Part shown: positions 25,401 through 37,400 of the stretch, piece after piece
Position numbering within the stretch: the stretch's first letter is position 1
Layout: every line of letters begins with the position of its first letter
Source of the DNA: Gibbula magus
Lineage: Eukaryota; Mollusca; Gastropoda; Trochida; Trochidae
NCBI GenBank assembly: GCA_936450465.1
Contig: OW388291.1
Coordinates: forward strand, 84,675,099-84,739,098
Direction: 5' to 3'
Length of the DNA stretch: 64,000 nt
Notes under the pieces: generated by a model
The model's input: the letters and a program-made list of their open reading frames with translations, nothing else
Told to the model about the DNA's origin: nothing
Databases searched by the model: none
Made by a program: the position numbers and the translations under genes

Positions 25401-28400
25401 CTGTCTTTACCATCAGCCCTGAGTTTGTTTTGTTGTATTTGTTTCCTGGGGTAGCCTCGTATTAGGTAGTATTTGTTGAGATTGAGACTATGTATCTCAT
25501 ACTCAGCGGCAGACGAACAGATGCGTTAAAGTCTGAGGAATTGACTAAATGGACCTTTAGTCTTGGTGACAGGAAGTATACAACAGATAAGAGTTTGTAT
25601 CTGTGGGTTTGCAATAGAGAGCGTGTTCCAATTTGTGAGATTCTCTATTCTGGTTGACCCACATGTCTAGGGATGCGACATGATCACGCGAGAATTCTGC
25701 TGTGAGTATGCATAGAACAATTACTCAAAAGAGTGCAATGTTCGGCCGCAATTTCACTAGTAAAAGTTGCCTGGAGTGGTGTTGACACCAGGTACTGATC
25801 TGGAAGCACGTTTGCTTTCAAACAACTCTTGAGAAAGTCTGTTTGAACTTTTAGGCGGGCTTGTTTGGTACAAGCGTTACGGAGTGTCCTATATGAGGGA
25901 AGGATTGCCTCAAGTAGGTTAACTGCTTTGGAATCTGGTGTGACACCAGCCTTCCCAGTAAGGGATCCAGATTTAAAGCTAGCTTGCTTTCCTGGTGGCT
26001 GGTGGTCCTGTTGATCCTGGTGGTGGATCTGGACCTCAGTGATAATGCTGCTGTGGCTAGCATTAGAAACTGGTGGTGTCACACTGGTGGACATCTTGCG
26101 CGGTGTGAGCAGAGGTAAGTAAAGTAGCGAAGACAGTAGGGGCTTCACCACGGGAGATAGGCTAGGAGTTGCCTTAGAAGTGACCGGTTTCGTCCTTGGA
26201 GTAGGACTCATCAGACTAAAGGGTAGAGCATGTGTGTAGCCTTATATAGACGAATTGTCTGGTGTTCCTGGTGTTGCGGGGGTACTGTGACGTCATAGCT
26301 AGTAGTGGGCGAGAGCGTCATAGGTCTGTGACGTCATAGCCATTGTGCTGTGTTTGGCACTTTGCCAGCTCTAATGTAAAGACATTTAACTGGTGTTAGA
26401 CTGGGTGATTGTGATGTCACAGTCTTTGGCGGGGAGCCAGCTGTAGTGTGATGACACTGTGGCAAAAAGACAACAGTTTATTGCTGCTGTCATGGCGATG
26501 GTAGCTATGGTATGGGCAATCACTATTAAACAATTTAAATAGTGGTAAGTAATTTTTTATATGAATACAAATCATTAATATTAATTTATTAATAGAAATG
26601 TACATACCTGATTTGATATGTTTATGAGAATTTAAAAATTATGAATAAAGTCGGATTGACATTGGTGTACTTGAAACATTTTCTAAGTTATAATTACGTA
26701 CGGAGAGGCCCCTGCTATTAGAGGCTCTGGGTCCTCTCCCACCGGGTTGGTAAGAGAGTAATGAATAGACAACACGTGAAATTCAGAACAATTGTGTATT
26801 AAGTAATATAAACAAAGTTTGGTTTATATAGAAGTCTAAGGCGACTTGTTGATTAGATACACACAAAAAAATAGAATTTAAAAAACAGAGGTTTTTTATG
26901 TACACAGTCCGTGAGGATTTCACTTGGTGTAGGTTATTTCAGCAGTCACTTGCATCGATAGGTTCTGTTAAGCTAAGAATTATCGATGTGGACACAATGT
27001 CCCTGTAATGTCAGGGACATACATGACGTCACGGTGATGGTGACGTCATGCGCATGTGTGTGTAGAATGTTACTCCGGGTTGGAGTAATAAGTGAAGCTG
27101 AAATTGGGTAGCCCGTTTGTCCACTAAGATGTGGCTGAAAAGCGTATCAGAAATAAAGAAAGTAGGAAGACCAGAGTGGATACTTCAGCCTACAATCTTG
27201 TCATTGATTCCTTGCGGTTGAAAGGAATGGAGCTTGAAAATCCACATGAGTTTAAGAGATCTTCTCTTGGTGGTTTTAGCAACAACATCAGGGTCTTCTC
27301 TGAGTTGTGCAATGATCTCATATTTGAGATCATTCTTGCCATGGCCGTCAGAGTTGAAATGCACAGCAACAGGTTTGTCCCTGTTGTGACTAATGTCGGC
27401 AAAGTGTTCTGAGAGTCTAACATGAAAACATCTCTTAGTTTCTCCCACATATTGTTTGTGACAAATTGTGCACTTTGAGCAGGTATACTACATTGCAAGA
27501 TTGACTGGTGTAGTTCCGTTTACGGAAAACCTGGTGTGTTACAGAGCTAGAGAATTTGTCTGTGGCATTGATCATTTTGCAGATTTTGCAATTAGGTTTT
27601 TCACACGATGTGTCAATGAATTGAACACATTTTCCACTAATTTGTGGGTGTTTTACTGGGTAGGTCAAGGTCGAACTAACCAGGTGATCTTTGAGGGTTT
27701 TGTTCCTCTGGTATGTTGCAACATGTGGGGTGTTGAACACTTGTTTGCAAGTGTCAGAGCCTGTGAGCAAGTGCCATCGGCGTCTGATAATGGCGTTAAG
27801 CTCCATACAAAGAGGATTGTAATCGCTCACTAATACTATTTTTCTAACCGGGACGGGTTTGAAGGTGTTAGGGGTCAGGAGAGATTTCCTGTCTTTACCA
27901 TCAGCCCTGAGTTTGTTTTGTTGTATTTGTTTCCTGGGGTAGCCTCGTATTAGGTAGTATTTGTTGAGATTGAGACTATGTATCTCATACTCAGCGGCAG
28001 ACGAACAGATGCGTTAAAGTCTGAGGAATTGACTAAATGGACCTTTAGTCTTGGTGACAGGAAGTATACAACAGATAAGAGTTTGTATCTGTGGGTTTGC
28101 AATAGAGAGCGTGTTCCAATTTGTGAGATTCTCTATTCTGGTTGACCCACATGTCTAGGGATGCGACATGATCACGCGAGAATTCTGCTGTGAGTATGCA
28201 TAGAACAATTACTCAAAAGAGTGCAATGTTCGGCCGCAATTTCACTAGTAAAAGTTGCCTGGAGTGGTGTTGACACCAGGTACTGATCTGGAAGCACGTT
28301 TGCTTTCAAACAACTCTTGAGAAAGTCTGTTTGAACTTTTAGGCGGGCTTGTTTGGTACAAGCGTTACGGAGTGTCCTATGTGAGGGAAGGATTGCCTCA

Positions 28401-31400
28401 AGTAGGTTAACTGCTTTGGAATCTGGTGTGACACCAGCCTTCCCAGTAAGGGATCCAGATTTAAAGCTAGCTTGCTTTCCTGGTGGCTGGTGGTCCTGTT
28501 GATCCTGGTGGTGGATCTGGACCTCAGTGATAATGCTGCTGTGGCTAGCATTAGAAACTGGTGGTGTCACACTGGTGGACATCTTGCGCGGTGTGAGCAG
28601 AGGTAAGTAAAGTAGCGAAGACAGTAGGGGCTTCACCACGGGAGATAGGCTAGGAGTTGCCTTAGAAGTGACCGGTTTCGTCCTTGGAGTAGGACTCATC
28701 AGACTAAAGGGTAGAGCATGTGTGTAGCCTTATATAGACGAATTGTCTGGTGTTCCTGGTGTTGCGGGGGTACTGTGACGTCATAGCTAGTAGTGGGCGA
28801 GAGCGTCATAGGTCTGTGACGTCATAGCCATTGTGCTGTGTTTGGCACTTTGCCAGCTCTAATGTAAAGACATTTAACTGGTGTTAGACTGGGTGATTGT
28901 GATGTCACAGTCTTTGGCGGGGAGCCAGCTGTAGTGTGATGACACTGTGGCAAAAAGACAACAGTTTATTGCTGCTGTCATGGCGATGGTAGCTATGGTA
29001 TGGGCAATCACTATTAAACAATTTAAATAGTGGTAAGTAATTTTTTATATGAATACAAATCATTAATATTAATTTATTAATAGAAATGTACATACCTGAT
29101 TTGATATGTTTATGAGAATTTAAAAATTATGAATAAAGTCGGATTGACATTGGTGTACTTGAAACATTTTCTAAGTTATAATTACGTACGGAGAGGCCCC
29201 TGCTATTAGAGGCTCTGGGTCCTCTCCCACCGGGTTGGTAAGAGAGTAATGAATAGACAACACGTGAAATTCAGAACAATTGTGTATTAAGTAATATAAA
29301 CAAAGTTTGGTTTATATAGAAGTCTAAGGCGACTTGTTGATTAGATACACACAAAAAAATAGAATTTAAAAAACAGAGGTTTTTTATGTACACAGTCCGT
29401 GAGGATTTCACTTGGTGTAGGTTATTTCAGCAGTCACTTGCATCGATAGGTTCTGTTAAGCTAAGAATTATCGATGTGGACACAATGTCCCTGTAATGTC
29501 AGGGACATACATGACGTCACGGTGATGGTGACGTCATGCGCATGTGTGTGTAGAATGTTACTCCGGGTTGGAGTAATAAGTGAAGCTGAAATTGGGTAGC
29601 CCGTTTGTCCACTAAGATGTGGCTGAAAAGCGTATCAGAAATAAAGAAAGTAGGAAGACCAGAGTGGATACTTCAGCCTACAATCTTGTCATTGATTCCT
29701 TGCGGTTGAAAGGAATGGAGCTTGAAAATCCACATGAGTTTAAGAGATCTTCTCTTGGTGGTTTTAGCAACAACATCAGGGTCTTCTCTGAGTTGTGCAA
29801 TGATCTCATATTTGAGATCATTCTTGCCATGGCCGTCAGAGTTGAAATGCACAGCAACAGGTTTGTCCCTGTTGTGACTAATGTCGGCAAAGTGTTCTGA
29901 GAGTCTAACATGAAAACATCTCTTAGTTTCTCCCACATATTGTTTGTGACAAATTGTGCACTTTGAGCAGGTATACTACATTGCAAGATTGACTGGTGTA
30001 GTTCCGTTTACGGAAAACCTGGTGTGTTACAGAGCTAGAGAATTTGTCTGTGGCATTGATCATTTTGCAGATTTTGCAATTAGGTTTTTCACACGATGTG
30101 TCAATGAATTGAACACATTTTCCACTAATTTGTGGGTGTTTGTCACAAACAATATGTGGGAGAAACTAAGAGATGTTTTCATGTTAGACTCTCAGAACAC
30201 TTTGCCGACATTAGTCACAACAGGGACAAACCTGTTGCTGTGCATTTCAACTCTGACGGCCATGGCAAGAATGATCTCAAATATGAGATCATTGCACAAC
30301 TCAGAGAAGACCCTGATGTTGTTGCTAAAACCACCAAGAGAAGATCTCTTAAACTCATGTGGATTTTCAAGCTCCATTCCTTTCAACCGCAAGGAATCAA
30401 TGACAAGATTGTAGGCTGAAGTATCCACTCTGGTCTTCCTACTTTCTTTATTTCTGATACGCTTTTCAGCCACATCTTAGTGGACAAACGGGCTACCCAA
30501 TTTCAGCTTCACTTATTACTCCAACCCGGAGTAACATTCTACACACACATGCGCATGACGTCACCATCACCGTGACGTCATGTATGTCCCTGACATTACA
30601 GGGACATTGTGTCCACATCGATAATTCTTAGCTTAACAGAACCTATCGATGCAAGTGACTGCTGAAATAACCTACACCAAGTGAAATCCTCACGGACTGT
30701 GTACATAAAAAACCTCTGTTTTTTAAATTCTATTTTTTTGTGTGTATCTAATCAACAAGTCGCCTTAGACTTCTATATAAACCAAACTTTGTTTATATTA
30801 CTTAATACACAATTGTTCTGAATTTCACGTGTTGTCTATTCATTACTCTCTTATCAACCCGGTGGGAGAGGACCCAGAGCCTCTAATAGCAGGGGCCTCT
30901 CCGTACGTAATTATAACTTAGAAAATGTTTCAAGTACACCAATGTCAATCCGACTTTATTCATAATTTTTAAATTCTCATAAACATATCAAATCAGGTAT
31001 GTACATTTCTATTAATAAATTAATATTAATGATTTGTATTCATATAAAAAATTACTTACCACTATTTAAATTGTTTAATAGTGATTGCCCATACCATAGC
31101 CACCATCGCCATGACAGCAGCAATAAACTGTTGTCTTTTTGCCACAGTGTCATCACACTACAGCTGGCTCCCCGCCAAAGACTGTGACATCACAATCACC
31201 CAGTCTAACACCAGTTAAATGTCTTTACATTAGAGCTGGCAAAGTGCCAAACACAGCACAATGGCTATGACGTCACAGACCTATGACGCTCTCGCCCACT
31301 ACTAGCTATGACGTCACAGTACCCCCGCAACACCAGGAACACCAGACAATTCGTCTATATAAGGCTACACACATGCTCTACCCTTTAGTCTGATGAGTCC

Positions 31401-34400
31401 TACTCCAAGGACGAAACCGGTCACTTCTAAGGCAACTCCTAGCCTATCTCCCGTGGTGAAGCCCCTACTGTCTTCGCTACTGTATGCTCATAAGGTTTAA
31501 TAACAAATGGATTGCCCGATGCCTGGGTACTTAAATATCTATATTTCTGGCACATCATAACTGCTCATATCAATCATTTTTAAAATTATAAGTAAAAATG
31601 AAAATTAATTTATATAAAGTGCTTCTCATTATTTCAAGTTTTTCATGAACAAGTGTTTAAAAAGCAAGAACAAATGAAAACAATTTTGGCACATTGAGAC
31701 TAAATTTGAACCCAAGTGTAATTTAACATGAAGTCTGCTGTACATATAATGTCAAATATGATATCAATTAAACTTTAAAGTTAGCAAAACAGGAAAGGAT
31801 GCTCAAACAAGTCATCATGTAGTGTGGTAATAAGTGACAAAACCTTTTCTATATCATTTATTTAGCTCGAAATCCTCACTACCAGTGAAATGAAAGCAGG
31901 ATTACATTTTCTTCCTATTTTGTGCTAACAATACCCAACCCATTACTCGAAATCATAGTATGAATCTTTCTCATATGCTCTGAGAGTTTTCTATTTGTCA
32001 AACATAAGGACCATCACACCACACTGATTACGTCTGTGAATGATGGGCGGAGATTGACACCGAAGTCTATACTGAGATGAAAATACTCATCCATGCAGCT
32101 GGGAGACGGCAGTTCGGTTGGTCGGAGGACAACCCAAGGCTCGGCCTGTTTGTCAGTAGATCAGCGCTAGACAAATATCTGCAGGTTCCATTCAGTGTGT
32201 AACAAGTCGGTGAGAGAGCCAGAGTTTATCTGGATTTGTGAAGTGAATAACGGCCACGTCTGCCTCTCTAATAGATATGAAATACTCCAGCGTGGAATTG
32301 TATACGGAGTTGGTTATCCAGATGAATGTGTCGGGAGAACTGAGTCTGATTGTGTTCTGTTGGCGCTAGCAAGATATTACAACTTCGAGAAAATCATCCA
32401 TTATGGTGCAGCGGCTAGTTGGTTTACAAATAGGAAGAAAGTCTATTGAAACCATGCATTGTGGTCAAACTTTAGCCAGCATTAAGCAAGACCATTTCCA
32501 GTGATAGAAACCACTACCTAACTCTTTTGCTTTTGGACTACCAGTTTCTTGGAAGATTGTACAAATTAAAAGTCAGAAAAACTCTGATGTCTGCTAATTA
32601 TCATTTTCATTATCAATTATCATCACATGGACACACATTCAACTATATCCAATATCTACCCACATACACACATTCAACCATAGCAAAACAGAGAATAAAT
32701 ATCTACCTGAGAAATTAGCAAATATAGAATAAATATTGACCTGAGAAATTAGCAAGACAGATTAAATATCTACCTAAGAAATTTAGTAAGAAATAAAATA
32801 AATAAATACCTGAGAAATGAGCAAGAAATAGAATAAATATCTATCTGCGAAATTAGCAAGAAATAGAATAAATATCTACCTGCGAAATTAGCAAGAAATA
32901 GAATAAATATCTACCTGAGAATTTGACAAGACATAAAATTATTACCTAGGAGGGCAATCATATAGAGCTTAATATTTTTCATACGATATCACTTTGTCAT
33001 GGTGACGTTACATCCTTAATTAAACAATGTTTATACAATTATTTAAGCAGTCGTATCTTGAACATAGTATGACATAGACACTCATATAATATCCTTTATT
33101 TAATATCTACCTGAGATTATTGGCATGAAATAGAAATAATATCTCCTAGGTGGGGATCGATCAGTGGAATCTATGCAGTTCGTGTGTCTTGATTTCTTTG
33201 AACAGCTGCAAGGCAAACACGATGGCGTGCTGATAAAAAGATCTGATGAAGAAAGTAAGTGTTTGTCTATTGCGTATGTGATTCTAGAGGCACTTGGCAA
33301 TTTGGCCTGTATTATTATTATAGCTGGAAAAAGTTTTCAGATTGTTCTATGTATGTATAGCATTGTTTGAAGACAGAGATAATAGAACTATAGATTTATG
33401 TGCAGATGGAGATATTTGAAACATAATGATACTGTTCCCTAATTGCCCCTTCACTAATTTGTGGATTTGAGAAAATGGTTTAAATGCTATGTTGCTTTTT
33501 TAGCTTCCTCAAATTCAGTTTATAAACATTCTCTGTTTCAAACTGTTTTCCATGGCTTCAATGTTAAAATTTATTTTTATTGCTATTGTTAAAATGTCAA
33601 AATTGACATAGTTTTAAAAAAACTTAAAAGTTTATATCCATGGTGTTTCTTCACCTGAAAAATGCACCTGAATTGGCAGCTTTTCCTGAGAGTGTTTCCT
33701 GTGAGCCACACCTTCGTCACAAGTTAGGCCTTTCTTATCTGTGGGAGAGATAATTGTTTAATAAATTAATAAGGGAGCTAACAAGATTACAATGGAATCC
33801 GCGTCCATGTTGACTGGGGCTCTAATTTCCATTTCCTTTCTGCCTGGGAACGTTCCGTGTTTAGATTGATTTGGGATTGGGGATATTGCGAGGGGACGCA
33901 GTTGATGTTGTGTAGATCGGCTGGGGGATAGTGTGCTAGCTATGTGCATGTTGGCTCAGTATCAGCTAGCTCTTTAGGGATCAGACACGTATAGGATGGT
34001 TTTGTAGAATCATCAAATGAAAATAATAACTATTTCTCTCTGGTCTGACACTGCTTGTATACTTCATCAAGAGCTCTTTTTAGAGGTATACTTCATCAAG
34101 AGGTAATCTGACACTGCGTGTACACTTCATCAAGAGGTAGACTTGTGAACCCTACTTGACTGTAAAACACGCTTTATGATAATAGTTGTGTTACAACTAC
34201 TCAGAACTTAATCAAGAAGTTACAATTGCTGTTTCTCCAGAGGCATATTCTTCACACATTTGTATTGTATCTTACTGAACCTTAATCAAGAGAGACCTGT
34301 TTCACCATGGATATAACAGTCGTGTGTACCTGTGTTCTCGTTATAACCCACCTAGAAGTAGTCAGGGTATGTAGCGCTCAGCCTGTCCAACCGTCCGTCC

Positions 34401-37400
34401 GGTGTCCATATATATTTTACAGGTTATTTCTAATATGGTCCTTTGGGAGTATGTGAGCTCTGTGAAGGATTAAACAGTTGCAAGTAGCTGCTAAATAATT
34501 ACATCAAACATATTCTCTTTAATTGTTTTATGACTATACTGGACAAAAATTGTTAGGGATATATGTACAATTTCAAATTGTAAATTATGATTTCATTCAT
34601 CCTTTAAATTGCATTATCCCTACCTTATTATGTCCACAATAAATCCTAATCAAACAGCGTTTTTTTTGTGTGTGTAACTAGCCAAAACTAAAATAAATAT
34701 CTGTTTTCACTAAGTTGATCTCATTATACTTTGCTAAAACTAAACCTATTCCTCCATGGTTTGGACAATCCATATGATTGTGTTGTAACTAGCGGAATTC
34801 ATGCAATAAACAAATTATAACCGTTTCCTGTGAGTCACAGACAAAAGATCATTGATTTTCCTCTAAGAAGCTGGTACTTCATCAAAAGAAAACAATAACA
34901 GTTTTTCGTGGATAATAGGCTGGATGATTGAGGCACATCTGCCCCTTAATCATATTGGCTGTTCAGAACAAACCCTCAATCTCTGGTTTAAACACTGATT
35001 TGTAGTAACACAGCTGAGCAGGTTCTTTGATTTTCTGTAAGATACCAAGATTATACAAATAAACTTTCAAGCATATTTTGTTCGGTTGTACTTATTCTCT
35101 TCATGTATTGAGATATTGCAAGGTTACAAAACAGCAATTGGATATAATATTCAACTGGGTCTATCCGTACATATGTTTGTAGGTATGAATCTTGAGGGAC
35201 GGGATAGTGTGTACGGCTTTAGATCAAGAGGTTCGGGTTGCGAATCCCTCCAGGTGCTCGCCATGGAGAACTGGTCTACACGCAGTAAGGTTTGGTTGCA
35301 GTGCTCCACTGAACTTCAGGGCAGTACCACCCTTGGTTTGCTAGTTTTTCGTGGATAATAGGCTGGATGATTGAGGCACATCTGCCCCTTAATCATATTG
35401 GCTGTTCAGAACAAACCCTCAATCTCTGGTTTAAACACTGATTTGTAGTAACACAGCTGAGCAGGTTCTTTGATTTTCTGTAAGATACCAAGATTATACA
35501 AATAAACTTTCAAGCATATTTTGTTCGGTTGTACTTATTCTCTTCATGTTTTGAGATATTGCAAGGTTACAAAACAGCAATTGGATATAATATTCAACTG
35601 GGTCTATCCGTACATATGTTTGTAGGTATGAATCTTGAGGGACGGGATAGTGTGTACGGCTTTAGATCAAGAGGTTCGGGTTGCGAATCCCTCCAGGTGC
35701 TCGCCATGGAGAACTGGTCTACACGCAGTAAGGTTTGGTTGCAGTGCTCCACTGAACTTCAGGGCAGTACCACCCTTGGTTTGCTAGTTCCAGTCGATGC
35801 AACAGGTTTCAACACAATGCATAACCTCCATGGCATTGCAAGCATACACATTGCAATAATACTAGCAGCCGTGATATAAGTGAAATACTCTTGAAACGTG
35901 GAGTTAAAACCCAACTCGCCTCATCTCACAAATCTTGAGAACTATTGACAGTATTCATTTCATATGTTGCACATAGATTCACCATGAGAAGTAAACGTTT
36001 ATCATCTTGACCTTGATGTGAAGATCACAACCATACTTTGACATTCGGCAGCGCCTGTCTCTTCATATACGTATATGTATGAATATCCTAAGAACTACTG
36101 ACACTATTTATTCATACTTTGCAAATAGATTCACCACAGTGAAAGAAAGGTCCCCAAAAAATTGTGTGACCTTGATTTCATTTCCTCATCACAACCATAT
36201 TTGACATTTCGCTTCTTTCAGGAATGTTTAGGGCAAGATCCTTGTTTTCAAGATATAGTTTTAAGGTCGAAGGGGACTGATGTGTTCATCATATTTACAT
36301 ACAATTGTTTTTAGGGGGATTCAAAACCCCTGAACCTCTCTGGGTCTGCTGCTGACCTTTACTTTTCTTTCTCCTTAAAGGCGCTGTAGCACGTTTTTTC
36401 GCTCAAATAAGTCGATGAAATGTATTTGAAAAATAATGTCACCAATAGTAAAACATCCTTCTCTCTTCGGAAAACCAAGTTAAAAATGAGTGTACATGGT
36501 TCCGTAAAGTCATGGGAATCGTTTTTGTCATTCGAAATAATAAATTGTGTTCACAATAAAATGGCCGCCATGCAAGTTTTGCTTTATAAGCAACACCGTT
36601 ATTACCACTACGGATAATTGGTTTGAGTAATAAGATGTTTTACCCTCTGAAGTAAATATAAATGACATAAACTATCATTATAAATTGGAAATTTGAAAAA
36701 ATAAAATTTGCAAAAAACGTGCTACAGCGCCTTTAATTGTTGAATTGTTAATTTGATAGGGCGATTATGTTTCCTTTGTGACAATAACTTGTTCACACAA
36801 CGATCCAGAGCATTTAGCTTTGATTAAGCTGGCAAGACGACCATATTGTGGCCATTGTAGCATGTAGAGGATTTCTGTACGTATTGTCCAGCTGTCAGAT
36901 GGACTGAATGAATGGCATCTTCCACTGCAGAGTACAATTGGATATGATAGTTCTGTTATGTGTTATCAATTCGTTTCAGAGAAAGGGTGGACTGTTGTTC
37001 TTGTTTCATGATCTGTAAAACATGAATGGATCAGTTTCAACTTTGCAATTGGATTGTCTCAAGGTCTTGGTCAAAGGAATTTTCTTTGGCTAAATTCCAA
37101 AAGAATCATCTCTCTTAGTTGTTGAAATGGTTTTTTTCACAAGTTCATTTTACTTCTTAATCTGTTTCAGGTTAAACTTTTGCTGTTCTCTTGGACTTGA
37201 AAGAAGAAGGAAAAACGTGTTTTCAGGTATGTGTTTGTTATTTTCTGTCGGTTCATTGTTTTCTGGAAGAAACACAAAGTGGAAGAAAATGATAGATCGT
37301 TATTGTTCTGTGTGTAAAGCGGCTTTCTAACAAAGTTTGACAACACATGATGGCCAACTTTTGAAAGTTCTCAAACTTGTGGCTTTACACGTCAAACACA

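Larger units (their letters stand above)
24675..27162 (-). mobile_element. Penelope-like unit 1
   Basis: Full 2,488-bp unit, near-identical to unit 2. Minus sense: pseudo-LTR (to 26223), hammerhead 26172-26222, N-terminal ORF 25684-26211, linker 24947-25348, GIY-YIG 24697-24960. Its left end abuts the target duplication. Confidence 0.9.
27163..29650 (-). mobile_element. Penelope-like unit 2
   Basis: Full unit, period exactly 2,488 bp. Hammerhead 28660-28710, N-terminal ORF 28172-28699, linker 27435-27830, GIY-YIG 27185-27448. Between the N-terminal ORF and the linker only remnants are legible (for example LYCKPTDTNSYLLYTSC), in shifting frames. Confidence 0.9.
24675..31478 (-). mobile_element. 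Penelope-like element array: two tandem units, a partial unit and an inverted copy
   Basis: Two complete 2,488-bp units (24675-27162, 27163-29650), a partial third (29651-30141) and an inverted copy (30142-31478, plus sense). The same 16-bp word ACTGTATGCTCATAAG lies at both ends (24659-24674 and 31479-31494), so the array inserted as one event. Minus sense per unit: promoter-like pseudo-LTR, hammerhead ribozyme, N-terminal ORF, frameshifted remnant, zinc-ribbon linker, GIY-YIG domain. The RT core, including its catalytic block, is missing from every unit. GIY-YIG plus hammerhead pseudo-LTRs and tandem or inverted copies are hallmarks of Penelope-like elements. Confidence 0.92.

Noticed and set aside
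34424..34453. Possible 30-bp mini-exon between TTTTACAG and GTGAGC
   Set aside because: Its open phases (0 to 0 or 2 to 2) fit neither exon 6 nor exon 7 in the model.
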